A stretch of DNA of 41,256 nt from Akkermansiaceae bacterium (GCA_029253285.1 JAQWZU010000028.1:1-41256), one strand, 5' to 3'; counted from the stretch's first letter, positions 15,702-25,144 are shown. Translations and numbers: made by a program. Notes: a model not told the origin generated them from the letters alone.

Positions 15702-16907
15702 ATGAAAATCGTTCTGCTTTTCCTCGCCTGCAACGCAATCATCTCTGCCCAGCAATGGACCCAATTTCTGGGTCCGAATGGTAATGGAACGATTGATGGA
15801 GAAATTTCCGAATCGGTTCAAAAAAATGGTCCCAGAACCCTTTGGAAAGCCGAGGTGGGAATTGGTTGTTCTAGTTTTGTAATTGCTGACAACCGGGCGT
15901 TTACGGTCGGAAATAAAAACAACGAGGATACTATTTGGTGTTTTAATGCTTCGAGTGGAGATATTCTTTGGAAAAAAACTCACCCGGAAAAATTGGCACC
16001 AAAGTATTATGATGGCGGTCCCGGAGCAACGCCGACTCTCGATGGCGATTTGGTTTACGTTCTCTCAAAATCTGGAAAGCTAAGTTGTTTAATGGCTCAA
16101 GACGGCAAAGAGGTTTGGTCTAAGAGCTTCCGGGACGATTTCAAAGGAAACATGCCGACTTGGGGATATTCAGCATCACCACTTGTCTATGGAGATTCCC
16201 TAATTTGCCTTCCCTGCACCAAGGGAGCTGCTCTGATCGCACTCAACAAAAAAACCGGAGATCTCCTTTGGAAATCAAGTAACACCGCGAGACCTGGTTA
16301 TGCGGCCCCGGTTTTCTATTCTCAAAAAGGGAGTGATGCCGCGCTTGTTTTTCATGGACGTAGTTTGGTTGCCTATAATTTGAGCAAAAAAGGAGAGGTT
16401 ATTTTTGAGCATCCCTGGCGGACTTCATATGACGTCAATGCCTCCAATCCATTGATTAAAAACAACTTAGTTTATATTTCTTCAGGGTATGGCATGGGTT
16501 ATGCGGTGTTGGATGTTTCCGGACCTAAACTCAAGGTGGTTCATAGTGATCGCGATTTACGGATGATTTTTCAAAATGCCTATACTATTGGATCAGACAT
16601 TGTAGGAACACTTGGGGATAAGAATTTCGAAGCAGAATTGTTCCGCATGGATTTCAAAACTGGAAAGGTAAAATGGAAGCATCGTATTCCTGGAACACGA
16701 GGTTCGACCCTACAGGTTGGTGAAACGACGATAGTTTTGAGCGAGACAGGCTCTCTGGTTTTTGGAAGAGCGACTGAAAAAGAATTTGTGGAATCGGGCC
16801 GCCATCAGGTTTTGTCCAAACTTTGTTGGGCCCCGCTCGCAATTGGCGAGGGAAAACTATTTGCCAGAACAAACAAAGGTCAGGCTATCTGTCTCAGTAT
16901 CAAGTAG
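15702..16907 (+). CDS. Exported PQQ-like beta-propeller repeat protein
   Basis: A 401-residue protein with a signal peptide (MKIVLLFLACNAIISA). It begins QQWTQFLGPNGNGTIDGE, the usual start of a large family of exported planctomycete/verrucomicrobial propeller proteins. PQQ-type blade motifs recur: CFNASSGDILWKK, CLMAQDGKEVWSK, ALNKKTGDLLWKS and RMDFKTGKVKWKH. No quinoprotein dehydrogenase catalytic residues are evident, so it is more likely a BamB-like scaffold or sugar-binding propeller than an enzyme. The precise role is unknown. It is flanked by two divergent or convergent short lipoprotein genes. Confidence 0.85.
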   Translation: MKIVLLFLACNAIISAQQWTQFLGPNGNGTIDGEISESVQKNGPRTLWKAEVGIGCSSFVIADNRAFTVGNKNNEDTIWCFNASSGDILWKKTHPEKLAPKYYDGGPGATPTLDGDLVYVLSKSGKLSCLMAQDGKEVWSKSFRDDFKGNMPTWGYSASPLVYGDSLICLPCTKGAALIALNKKTGDLLWKSSNTARPGYAAPVFYSQKGSDAALVFHGRSLVAYNLSKKGEVIFEHPWRTSYDVNASNPLIKNNLVYISSGYGMGYAVLDVSGPKLKVVHSDRDLRMIFQNAYTIGSDIVGTLGDKNFEAELFRMDFKTGKVKWKHRIPGTRGSTLQVGETTIVLSETGSLVFGRATEKEFVESGRHQVLSKLCWAPLAIGEGKLFARTNKGQAICLSIK

Positions 16908-16919
16908 ACTCGAAACGAA

Positions 16920-17084
16920 TCATTTCTCCGGAGAGATCTCCTCTGTTTGCTCCAATCCAACACCCACAGTCCGTCCTACACTCTTAAGAAGACCAGCCGG
17001 AACCTGCGTTGCAGTTTGGAGTAATCCGCAGGAAGACAGAAAAATCGCGAAACCAAAGGCCGAGATAACAGAAAGTAACTTCAT
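16920..17084 (-). CDS. Short lipoprotein, 54 residues
   Basis: Starting at the ATG at 17084, the peptide MKLLSVISAFGFAIFLSSC is a good lipoprotein signal with the Cys at residue 19 (L-S-S-C). The mature tail GLLQTATQVPAGLLKSVGRT is small and uncharged, then ends acidic. The layout resembles the entericidin-like or other tiny outer-membrane lipoproteins, but no family is certain. An upstream in-frame start would add 13 residues that spoil the signal peptide. It is convergent with the PQQ-like gene, 12 nt apart. Confidence 0.7.
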   Translation of the reverse strand: MKLLSVISAFGFAIFLSSCGLLQTATQVPAGLLKSVGRTVGVGLEQTEEISPEK

Positions 17085-17199
17085 CAGGCTGAATCCATAC
17101 CCCCTTCTTCCCCAGTTCGTCAAACCTGCATTCTTTATTCTCGGTAACAGTTGTGGATTGCGCTCTGCGTAAAAATAGTAAGACTGGCTTTACCAAGTA

Positions 17200-19143
17200 A
17201 TGCCTACAATTTTTCTTTTATTCCTAACGAGCCTCATCTCGGTAGCGGCTCCCTATTCTGAATTCTCAAGAGCACCTTATGTGCAATTGGCAAATCATGA
17301 GATGACCACTGTCGTCTGGAGGACAGCAGGACCAAGCACACCAGTGGTAAAATATGGCCAAGCTGCTGATCAACTCACCGAAGAAGTTCCCGCCGATCAG
17401 ATTTTAATTCGACTTCATTCGGATGAAAGCGGACCAGCTCCCCTTTTCCATGATACCCCCAAAGGAACGCATCAATTTGAGGCGACTATCAAAGGCTTAA
17501 GCCCCGATACCATTTATCATTACGGGATTTTTCAAGATGGGAAGCAGATCACAGTGGCTGACGGAACCCATCATTTTAAAACACATCCCATTCCAGGATC
17601 GGAAGCTCCCGTTTATTTTTGGGTTGTTGGTGATTCGGGAACAGGTGGCTCGGCTCAGGCCAAAGTCCACGACGCAATGATCGCGCACAATGAAAAGACC
17701 GGACGCAAGCTCGACCTCTATCTCCACGTTGGCGATATGGCCTATGGGTCAGGGACCAACAAAGAATTCTCTGATCGCTTTTTCAAAATGTATGAGCCGA
17801 CCCTTCGGAATACGGTGTGCTGGGCTTCCATGGGAAATCACGAGGGTCGAACTTCCAAAGGAGCTTCCGGAATAGGCCCCTATTACGATGCCTACATTTG
17901 TCCGACTAAAGGCGAAGTCGGTGGTCTGCCCTCCGGTAAAGAGGCCTTCTACTCTTTCGATTATGGTAAGGTTCATTTCATCTGTCTTGATTCCCACGAT
18001 CTTGACCGGAAGCCCAGTGGAGAAATGGCCCAGTGGCTCAAGGCTGATTTGGAAAAAACCAAAGCAGAATTCTTAATCGCCTATTTTCACCATCCTCCTT
18101 ACACCAAAGGTTCGCATGACTCCGATCGGGAGGGACAATTGATTGAAATGCGCGAACACATCATGCCTATTCTCGAAAGCGGCGGGGTCGATGTCGTGTT
18201 TACCGGCCACTCTCATATCTACGAGCGTTCGATGCTAATCGACGGCGCCTATCAAACACCAACCACCGCGGAAGGGGTCGTTCTTGATGATGGTGACGGC
18301 GATCCAGCTGGAGATGGAGCTTATCGGAAGAGCAAAGGACTGACCCCGAATAATGGAACTGTTCAGGTCGTGACCGGACACGGTGGAACTGGAGTTCGCC
18401 GGGTTGGAACTATTCCTTTGATGAAGCGAATTATCGTAGAAAATGGTTCCTGTTTGTTCACCATCAAGGGCGACACCATCCTCGGTGAAATGCTCAATCT
18501 TAATGGCGAGATCCGCGACACCTTCGCTATTACAAAAAAAGGTGTCGTCGAACACACACCAATTGTTGACCCTTGGCAGCCGGAACCAAAGGGACGGGCC
18601 GCGGGGAAATCGAGTCCGAAAGTTCCCAAGAACACCACTGCGTTGATTCCGAAAAATGCCAAGTGGTCCTATCTCGCCGGCAAGCAGCCCGGGGGATCTG
18701 CGACTGACTGGACGCAAACTGCATTCGATCATTCCAGTTGGCCTACTGGCGCGGCCGGATTTGGATATGGCGATAAGGATGATGTGACCTACCTCAATAA
18801 AATGAGAGGCAAATACACCACGGTTTACTTGCGTCGTGAGTTTGATCTGCCCGAGGGAGCCAAGCTTGATTCGATGGGGCTTTCTGTTTCCTATGATGAC
18901 GCCTTCATTGCCTATTTGAATGGTAAAGAGGTTCTCCGGGTGGGAGTCGATAAGGGACAAGGCGCTACTGCTGATGGCTTTACGTTGCATGAAGCGGATA
19001 ATAAATTTGACTACTTCCCTCTTAAGAATATCGCCAAGTTATTGGAGCCTGGTGAGACCAATGTTCTTGCGATTGAGGGACACAACGCGAATCTAAAAAG
19101 CTCTGACTTTACGATTCATCCCCTTCTCTTGATCGCAAAGTAG
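17200..19143 (+). CDS. Exported purple-acid-phosphatase-like metallophosphoesterase
   Basis: A 647-residue protein with signal peptide (1-17). Residues about 22-128 form a fibronectin-III-like N-terminal domain (RAPYVQLANHEMTTVVW). The metallophosphoesterase domain follows, with every metal motif present: GDSG (144-147), GDMAY (178-182, with the Tyr that gives purple acid phosphatases their colour), GNHE (212-215), FHHPPY (296-301) and GHSHIYERS (336-344). Residues about 480-647 form a separate beta-sandwich (VYLRREFDLPEG, YLNGKEVLRVG, LAIEGHN) like a sugar- or surface-binding module. It hydrolyses phosphate monoesters outside the cytoplasm. A TPR gene follows after 7-10 nt and is surely in the same operon. 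Confidence 0.9.
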   Translation: MPTIFLLFLTSLISVAAPYSEFSRAPYVQLANHEMTTVVWRTAGPSTPVVKYGQAADQLTEEVPADQILIRLHSDESGPAPLFHDTPKGTHQFEATIKGLSPDTIYHYGIFQDGKQITVADGTHHFKTHPIPGSEAPVYFWVVGDSGTGGSAQAKVHDAMIAHNEKTGRKLDLYLHVGDMAYGSGTNKEFSDRFFKMYEPTLRNTVCWASMGNHEGRTSKGASGIGPYYDAYICPTKGEVGGLPSGKEAFYSFDYGKVHFICLDSHDLDRKPSGEMAQWLKADLEKTKAEFLIAYFHHPPYTKGSHDSDREGQLIEMREHIMPILESGGVDVVFTGHSHIYERSMLIDGAYQTPTTAEGVVLDDGDGDPAGDGAYRKSKGLTPNNGTVQVVTGHGGTGVRRVGTIPLMKRIIVENGSCLFTIKGDTILGEMLNLNGEIRDTFAITKKGVVEHTPIVDPWQPEPKGRAAGKSSPKVPKNTTALIPKNAKWSYLAGKQPGGSATDWTQTAFDHSSWPTGAAGFGYGDKDDVTYLNKMRGKYTTVYLRREFDLPEGAKLDSMGLSVSYDDAFIAYLNGKEVLRVGVDKGQGATADGFTLHEADNKFDYFPLKNIAKLLEPGETNVLAIEGHNANLKSSDFTIHPLLLIAK

Positions 19144-19150
19144 ATCGTTA

Positions 19151-20056
19151 ATGATGAGCCTGGGTAGATCGATCTTCCTTGCTGGCCTTCTCATGCCAAT
19201 CTCGGTTTGGGGGCATCACAGTGTTGAGGATACGATCAAGGAACTCACTCAAAAAATCTCCAAGTCCCCTACCCCCGAACTTTATTTCAAGCGGGCCATC
19301 GAATACCGCGCTCTTCGAAAGAGTAAAGAATGTGAGCGTGACTTGCGAGCGGTACTTCGGCTGGCGCCCGATCATTATTCCTCGAAGATGGCCTTGGCAC
19401 GATTGTTGATGACGTCGGATAAGTACGATGAAGCTCGTACTTATTCTCATGAGATTTTAAAGTCAGTCTCCACCCTTCCCCGGATGATTGAGGCCCGGTT
19501 TCTGAGTGCGGAACTCGCGCAGGTGCGTGGAGATTACAATAAGGCGTTGAAGGTTTGCGAAGATATTCAAAAGGAATTCCCTGATCATGATGAGACAATT
19601 GATTTGTTTCACGCTTATCTTTTGATCAAGGATGAAAAGGCATCTGAAGCGGCCCAGCTTTTACAGCAGGCCTACCGCCGGACCCATGGTGTGGTTTTAC
19701 GCAATTCTTGGATTGATGCCTCATTGTTGGCTGGAGAAATCGAGCCGGTTTGGCCGGTTATTCAGAAAGAATTGGTGGACTCCAGATTCAAGGCGGCTTG
19801 GTTGATTCGTCGCGCCCGGGTTGCGCAGTTACAGGGTGCTAGAGTGCAAATGCAGAAAGACTTGAAGTTGGCTCTGGCGGAGTTGGAAACGCGGATTAAG
19901 CCCGAGCGGCCTGATCTTACTCTGATTTCCGACCGCGGACTGGCCCTCGCGATGAAAGGAGATAAGGAATTAGCTAAAAAAGACCTCTTTCTTCTGCAAA
20001 AATCGGGTTTCCCCGCCCGTTCATTTCTGTTTTTGGAACAGCAGCTAAATGATTAG
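19151..20056 (+). CDS. Exported tetratricopeptide-repeat protein
   Basis: A 301-residue protein starting MMSLGRSIFLAGLLMPISVWG (signal peptide; the second ATG at 19154 is equally possible). The remainder consists of helical pairs with TPR spacing: PELYFKRAIEYRALRKSKECERDLRAVLRLAPDH, SKMALARLLMTSDKYDEARTYS and EARFLSAELAQVRGDYNKALKVCEDI. TPR arrays hold protein partners. Its position right after the phosphatase gene suggests a shared task at the cell surface, but no partner can be named. Confidence 0.85.
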   Translation: MMSLGRSIFLAGLLMPISVWGHHSVEDTIKELTQKISKSPTPELYFKRAIEYRALRKSKECERDLRAVLRLAPDHYSSKMALARLLMTSDKYDEARTYSHEILKSVSTLPRMIEARFLSAELAQVRGDYNKALKVCEDIQKEFPDHDETIDLFHAYLLIKDEKASEAAQLLQQAYRRTHGVVLRNSWIDASLLAGEIEPVWPVIQKELVDSRFKAAWLIRRARVAQLQGARVQMQKDLKLALAELETRIKPERPDLTLISDRGLALAMKGDKELAKKDLFLLQKSGFPARSFLFLEQQLND

Positions 20057-20059
20057 CAT

Positions 20060-22819
20060 TTAGTTCATCAGGTGTGCCCGGAATGATTCGCTAGTTTGGC
20101 CCATTCCATCGATTTCGGTGCGGATGACTGCGGCTTGGCTGTTAAGGCCGGCTTTATTAAGACGGTCAAGTTCTCTCATGAGCCTGGAGAGATAGCTGGT
20201 TCTTATGCTTGTGACTTCAGCATTAAATTTCTCTCGCTGGCGTTTTTGGGTTTCGAGTCCCCGAATAAGATGCTTTTTGATTTCTGCAGGAAGAAGGTCA
20301 GTAAACTCGGGACCTCCGGGAATCATTTCCTCGTTATTCAGCGTATCTTTGATCTTTTGAATACGGGCTCCAAATTTTTGCTGCTGGGATTTGGGAGCGC
20401 TGCTGTACCATTGTCCCAGGGATCCGCTGACAAACTTTTTGTTCTCGGTGAGCATTTGAGTATAATTTTCTACCTTCTTGACGAGAGACTTACGAATAAT
20501 TTGACGCCAAGTGAGGACATTCGCGCGGGCGGAATTACTGTCGCCCGTATCTGGTGTTGTGGTAGCTTCGTTGGAATTTGCAAAGTTTGTTGCGTCATTA
20601 CTCCATTCAATGAGGAAGGCTTCGACTTCTTGGGAATCAGGCGAGGTGTCATTCCAGCCGGGTGATGATGAGTCGTTCTTGAAATACAAGGCATCGTCAT
20701 TTGGACCGCCGTCGGGCGCGTTTTCCTGCCAACTTGCCTGCTTCCAGGCCTCTCGGGTGACCCAGTACCATGTTTCGTCGTTGCGACGTCCACCGAGCCA
20801 GGCGGATTCATCAACTCCGAGAGCGGCAATTAAGGTGTCCCTGATGAAATTCATTTCGAGAATATCAGAGGCGACAGCAAGGTGGCCTTTTCCGGAGCTC
20901 GCCGTGAGGTCGGCTTCGTCCCAGGTGAGCGGGCGATTGACGACGAGATAGTGTCGATTTTGCTGAACGACTGTTCCCGGTGGCCAGGACGGGCTGGGGG
21001 ATTCCAGGCTACTTTGCAAGCGAGCGAGTTGGGCTGAAAGAGACCCTTTGTTGTCTCCGAATTTGGACCATTGAAGGATGAAGGGGTTTTTTTCGCCATT
21101 GGGGCGGGCTTTGATCAGTCCTGATTGAGAAAGCGCGGCGCAAGAGCCCAGGTTAGTGGAGGGCTTGTTGTGGAGCCATTTTTGTCCGGTGACCCAACCC
21201 CAGTCGGTTCTTCCGAGGGCACCGCCGCCGACCCAGGCGCGTTTGTGGGTTTTGATGGTTGAAGCGAGAGCGGCGACATCGGCCGCAGTTTCGGCGGTGG
21301 CAAGATGGCCGCCATGGTCTTCAGCAAATTGGGCGGCTTGTGACCAGGTCATGGGAGAGTCGACCAGGAAAAGGAAGTTATTTCCTCGCTCGATGGATCC
21401 TTCGGGGAAACGCTCCCGTTTTCCGTTGGCGAGATCCGGTTTAAGGTAAGCTAACTCTTCCAAGGGGGTGGGCTTGGCCGTGGGGCTATGAATGTCCTCG
21501 GCGTGTTTTTTTGCGAGTTGTCTGGCACGTTCTTTGGCGGCTTCTTCAGCGGCTTTCTTTTTATCGGCTTCGGCTATGGCGGCGTTGCGCTCGCCGGCCG
21601 CTTTGTCAGATTTTCGTCGTTTTTCCCGGAGTTCTTTTTCTTCCTCAATGGCAATCCGCTCTTGTTTTTCCTGATATTTTCCCCAGGCGAAAATGATGGC
21701 CGGAATAAGAGCGGCGATGATGATGAGGTTTCGGATAATCGGCCAGTTGCCCGAATCCGCCATGGCAATGGCGGGAGTCGGGGCGGGGGCCGTTATGGTT
21801 TCTTCACTCTCGTTTTTTTCGCGGGTGACCGTGGTAAGTTTGGTGCGGGAAGGAGATGACTTGGCGGTGGTAAGCTTAACTTTGGAAGTTTCTTTTCGGG
21901 CGATTTTGACTCCGGAATTTTCCTTACGACTGAGCTTGGGGCTGCTAGGTTTGGAAATGGCTCCTAGCTTGAGTTTGGTGTTTCCGCCGGATCCACGGCC
22001 ACTCCTTGAGGTTTTTCTCAGGCGGGGAAGTAGATTTCTGAGTTCGTCCGCCATGTCCTGGGCATTTTGGAAGCGCATACGCGGATTGCGGCGGGTTGCG
22101 GTTCGAATGATGGTGTCGAGGCGTTGATCACTGCCACTGATAGAGGAAGCGGGGCGGGGTGGTTGTTCGGGAATAAACCCGGTCAGGAGTTCGTAAAGGA
22201 TGACTCCCACGGCAAAAATATCTGAAGGCACCCCGATGGCAGTGGGGTTCTCCAGGATCTCCGGTGCGGCGTAGCCTGGAGTTCCGAAGGCCATGTGCTC
22301 GCCGCCAACGCTGTCGGGATGAATGGCGAGCCCAAAATCTCCGATCTTAGCGTGGGCATCGGGGTCGAGGAGAATATTGGCTGGCTTGATATCGCGGTGG
22401 ATAATTCCTGCTTTGTGGGCGTGGGAGAGACCTTCGCAAATTTCTATAATCAACTCACAAGCAGTGTGTTGTTCAATGGCCGTTTTGTAGCAGGAATAGT
22501 AGAGGGATTTTCCCTCGACCAGCTCCATGACGATGTAGGGCATACCGTCGGCCTGACCAAAGTCGTAGATTCCGATGAGATTCGGGTGATTGAGCTTGGC
22601 CATCGAGCGGGCCTCGGCTTGGAACTGTTCGCGAAAGCTTTCGTCACCGAGTTCCCGAGGCAGCAATTTAATGGCGACGGGACGATCGAGGGAAACTTGT
22701 TTCGCGGCGTAAACGGCTCCCATGCCACCGGTGGCAATCAAGGAACTCACATCGTAACCGCTGAGCAAGTCGCTCAGTTCTTGTGGTTCCGGGGGATCAA
22801 ATGCAATTGGGTCGCTCAT
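20060..22819 (-). CDS. Transmembrane Ser/Thr protein kinase with two C-type-lectin-like domains
   Basis: A 919-residue protein. The cytoplasmic Hanks-type kinase spans about residues 20-265: glycine loop ATGGMGAVY (29-37), VAIK with Lys51, HRDIKPAN (141-148), DFG (161-163), GTPGYAAPE (179-187). A basic Ser/Lys/Thr-rich linker (270-335) could be autophosphorylated. One membrane helix lies at about 359-379, then a charged coiled coil (382-440). Outside are two C-type-lectin-like domains: about 478-586 (MTWSQAAQFAEDHGGHLATAET, WVGGG, GWVTG) and 620-740 (LTWDEADLTASSGKGHLAVASD, WLGGRRNDETWYWVT, FLIEW). The C-terminal 150 residues are helical. It looks like a receptor kinase sensing an external ligand. 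It converges with the TPR gene, 3 nt apart. Confidence 0.9.
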   Translation of the reverse strand: MSDPIAFDPPEPQELSDLLSGYDVSSLIATGGMGAVYAAKQVSLDRPVAIKLLPRELGDESFREQFQAEARSMAKLNHPNLIGIYDFGQADGMPYIVMELVEGKSLYYSCYKTAIEQHTACELIIEICEGLSHAHKAGIIHRDIKPANILLDPDAHAKIGDFGLAIHPDSVGGEHMAFGTPGYAAPEILENPTAIGVPSDIFAVGVILYELLTGFIPEQPPRPASSISGSDQRLDTIIRTATRRNPRMRFQNAQDMADELRNLLPRLRKTSRSGRGSGGNTKLKLGAISKPSSPKLSRKENSGVKIARKETSKVKLTTAKSSPSRTKLTTVTREKNESEETITAPAPTPAIAMADSGNWPIIRNLIIIAALIPAIIFAWGKYQEKQERIAIEEEKELREKRRKSDKAAGERNAAIAEADKKKAAEEAAKERARQLAKKHAEDIHSPTAKPTPLEELAYLKPDLANGKRERFPEGSIERGNNFLFLVDSPMTWSQAAQFAEDHGGHLATAETAADVAALASTIKTHKRAWVGGGALGRTDWGWVTGQKWLHNKPSTNLGSCAALSQSGLIKARPNGEKNPFILQWSKFGDNKGSLSAQLARLQSSLESPSPSWPPGTVVQQNRHYLVVNRPLTWDEADLTASSGKGHLAVASDILEMNFIRDTLIAALGVDESAWLGGRRNDETWYWVTREAWKQASWQENAPDGGPNDDALYFKNDSSSPGWNDTSPDSQEVEAFLIEWSNDATNFANSNEATTTPDTGDSNSARANVLTWRQIIRKSLVKKVENYTQMLTENKKFVSGSLGQWYSSAPKSQQQKFGARIQKIKDTLNNEEMIPGGPEFTDLLPAEIKKHLIRGLETQKRQREKFNAEVTSIRTSYLSRLMRELDRLNKAGLNSQAAVIRTEIDGMGQTSESFRAHLMN

Positions 22820-22927
22820 TTAAAATTGGGAAAGTAGGATGGGATGACGTATTTTGGGGACAGGATGGGGTCGTAGGCAACCCTTGAATTTTGCTGGATG
22901 AAAGAAATGATAGCATAAAAAATAGAA

Positions 22928-23317
22928 ATGATGACAGAAGAATTAATCTTTGCAACGCTTGGGGAAGAGGGTTTTGGACAATTAACGAAGGCGTTTTATC
23001 GGCGGGTCCGTGAGGATGAGTTAATTGGGCCAATGTATCCTGATCAGGATTGGGCGGGCGCTGAAGAGCGGCTAAGGGAGTTTCTTTTGTTTCGATTTGG
23101 GGCGGTGACGAGCTACCTGGAAAAGCGGGGTCATCCAAGGTTGAGAGCAAGGCACATGCCGTTTCGGATTGGAATCGCGGAGCGGGACCGTTGGTTATTG
23201 TTAATGGGAGAAGCTGCGAAAGAGGTGGTGGCGGATACCGGAGTGCGGAGCGCCCTGATGGAGTTTTTTGCGCAGGTCGCGGATTTTTTGCGAAACACCC
23301 CCGAGGAAGGGGAATAG
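22928..23317 (+). CDS. Truncated haemoglobin (group II-like)
   Basis: A 129-residue short globin, heme protein of the cytoplasm for O2 or NO chemistry. The start is ATG at 22928 (or 22931). Features: LGEEGFGQLTKAFYRRV with the B-helix Tyr24; REFLLFRFGAVTSYLEKRG; and RARHMPFRIGIAERDRWL, with His76 as the proximal heme ligand. This proximal region is the usual trHb wording. The 48-nt gap to the CPBP protease gene suggests a loose operon 22928-25079, but no functional link is evident. Confidence 0.87.
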   Translation: MMTEELIFATLGEEGFGQLTKAFYRRVREDELIGPMYPDQDWAGAEERLREFLLFRFGAVTSYLEKRGHPRLRARHMPFRIGIAERDRWLLLMGEAAKEVVADTGVRSALMEFFAQVADFLRNTPEEGE

Positions 23318-23364
23318 GCAGGGCTGGTGTTTTTGGAAGACCCCGATAGTTTTCGTGACGAGAA

Positions 23365-24207
23365 ATGACTGAACATGAGTTGATCGGGTATGTTTTCATG
23401 GGAACGCTTGGGGCCTTCTTTTTATTAGGCCTGCCTGCGTATTATTTTCTGCGGAAAAATCGAAACCTTGCTCGTCCGCCGGTTTTGGGGAAAGTGGCGA
23501 CTTGGCCGCTTCAGCCGCTCGATTTGATTGTTGCCAGCGGGTATATTGCCTTTTTCGTTGCGGGCTGGAAATTGTCCGGGTCGGTAGATCAAAAGGAGGC
23601 GTTCTCGAAGGCTAATGCTTGGATGATCGCCGGGAATTCCCTCGTTATGCTCATGTTTGCGGGGATGGTTCCGCTGGTGATGTTTTGGCGGATTCGTCCG
23701 GAAAAGTTTTTTGGACTGAATTGGCCGAAGTGGCGGTGGATTTTTCTGATCGTGCCCTGTTTTTTGGTGGGAGTGATGGTGGTCGCTACCATCATTATGG
23801 CTTCGGGCTGGCAGAAGTTTGTGGAGGGAAATTTTGGCGGCGATGTGCAGGCGACGGTTCAAATGATCATGGAGACCCATGACGTTGCCTTGATGGCGGC
23901 GATGATTTCCGCGGCTGTGATCGGAGCTCCGATTGCCGAGGAGATTATTTTCCGCGGTTACCTTTATCCGGTGGCCAAAAAATACACGAGCACCTGGTTT
24001 GCCGCTTTGTTTACCGGAGTGCTTTTTGGGGTGGTGCACATGAACCTTCTTGGTTTTCCTATTCTCGCCTTGATGGGAATGGCTCTGGCCGTTCTCTATG
24101 AACGAACCGGTTCCTTGTGGGCTCCGATATTTTGTCACATGGCCTTTAATGGGATGCAGATGTTCTTCATGTTGTTTTCGAAGTACTTTCCAGTTCCGGC
24201 GTCATGA
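23365..24207 (+). CDS. CPBP-family intramembrane glutamic protease
   Basis: A 280-residue membrane protein with about eight helices. The catalytic motifs are AEEIIFRG (191-198, catalytic Glu pair and Arg), FGVVHMN (His225) and CHMAFNG (His258, Asn262), which define the CPBP/CAAX-protease (Rce1/Abi) family. Substrates in bacteria are mostly unknown; some members give bacteriocin immunity. Its stop overlaps the thiL start by 4 nt (ATGA), so translation is coupled. Confidence 0.92.
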   Translation: MTEHELIGYVFMGTLGAFFLLGLPAYYFLRKNRNLARPPVLGKVATWPLQPLDLIVASGYIAFFVAGWKLSGSVDQKEAFSKANAWMIAGNSLVMLMFAGMVPLVMFWRIRPEKFFGLNWPKWRWIFLIVPCFLVGVMVVATIIMASGWQKFVEGNFGGDVQATVQMIMETHDVALMAAMISAAVIGAPIAEEIIFRGYLYPVAKKYTSTWFAALFTGVLFGVVHMNLLGFPILALMGMALAVLYERTGSLWAPIFCHMAFNGMQMFFMLFSKYFPVPAS

Positions 24208-25079
24208 AAACGATTGAAGAATTGGGAGAAGATGGATTGATCGCGCAATTGTGTGAAGGCCTTCCGTCGACTGAAAGAGTGGTCGTTGGTCCGGGAGATG
24301 ATTGCGCGGTGGTTGAGGTGGGGGACGAATGGGTTCTTTTGAAAACCGACGCGGTGGTGGAGGGCGTTCATTACTTGTCGGGCGAAAATGCCAAGCGAGT
24401 CGGCTGGAAAGCAGTGGCGAGAGTCTTGAGTGATTTTGCTGCGATGGGAGGGGAACCCGGTGAACTTTTGGTGACGGTAGCGGTCTCGCGAGAGGTCGAA
24501 GTACGGTGGCTCACGGATCTTTATGAAGGAATGAAATCCTGTCTGGAGCAATTCGGGGGAGTGATTGTCGGTGGCGAAACGAGCTCGCTACCAGCGGGTG
24601 CTCCGGCCGTGGTTTCTATCGCAGGACGGGGGAGGGTGTCGCGGAAGCGATTGGTGACACGGTCCGGAGGCAGGGCGGGAGACGATATTTTTGTCACCGG
24701 AGTGTTGGGTGGATCAATCAATGGAAAGCACTTGGATTTTCATCCCCGCCTTCGGGAGGCGACTTGGTTGACCGAAAATTTTTCCCTCACCGCGATGATG
24801 GATTTGTCGGATGGTCTGGCAAAAGATCTCCCCCGATTGGCGAAAGCCAGTGGCTGTGGATTTTCTATCGAGAAAGAATCTGTCCCTTGCTCGGAGGACG
24901 TGTCACTTCAGGAAGCGCTCGGAGATGGTGAGGACTATGAGCTCCTCTTCACCTGTGAGCAGGGGAGTAAATTACTGAAAAAATGGGCCGATTGCTTTCC
25001 CGGTTTGCGATTGACAAGGATTGGTGAATTGACCGCAGACCAGGAAGATTCGTTGGTCGGCGGCTGGGATCATTTTTGA
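24204..25079 (+). CDS. thiL: Thiamine-monophosphate kinase
   Basis: A 291-residue enzyme that phosphorylates thiamine phosphate to the active diphosphate. ThiL features: GPGDDCAVVEVGDEWVLLKTDAVVEGVH (about 30-58), WKAVARVLSDFAAMGG, MMDLSDGLAKDLPRLA and ALGDGEDYELLF. The related selenophosphate synthetase SelD shares the fold but has a Cys/Sec active loop and different metal motifs that are absent here. It overlaps the CPBP gene; no other thi genes are near. Confidence 0.93.
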   Translation: MKTIEELGEDGLIAQLCEGLPSTERVVVGPGDDCAVVEVGDEWVLLKTDAVVEGVHYLSGENAKRVGWKAVARVLSDFAAMGGEPGELLVTVAVSREVEVRWLTDLYEGMKSCLEQFGGVIVGGETSSLPAGAPAVVSIAGRGRVSRKRLVTRSGGRAGDDIFVTGVLGGSINGKHLDFHPRLREATWLTENFSLTAMMDLSDGLAKDLPRLAKASGCGFSIEKESVPCSEDVSLQEALGDGEDYELLFTCEQGSKLLKKWADCFPGLRLTRIGELTADQEDSLVGGWDHF

Positions 25080-25081
25080 AA

Positions 25082-25128
25082 GTTCACAGTTGAACAACCA
25101 TCGAAAATGTCTACGATTTTATTTTCGA
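25082..25128. promoter_or_regulatory. Candidate operators upstream of nagB
   Basis: Two symmetric elements lie in the 65-nt gap before nagB. GTTCA-CAGT-TGAAC (25082-25095) is a palindrome, and TCGAAAAT (25101-25108) with ATTTTCGA (25121-25128) is an 8-bp inverted repeat with a 12-nt spacer, ending 17 nt before the ATG. A TATTTTCGA / TATTTCGA direct repeat overlaps its right arm. The AraC regulator encoded two genes on is a natural candidate to bind here; this is inference. Confidence 0.4.
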
Positions 25129-25144
25129 GACTATTTCGACTTTT

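Noticed and set aside
24204-25079. ThiL-like gene taken as selD, which would support the selenoprotein
   Set aside because: Motifs fit thiamine-monophosphate kinase throughout; no SelD Cys/Sec loop is present.
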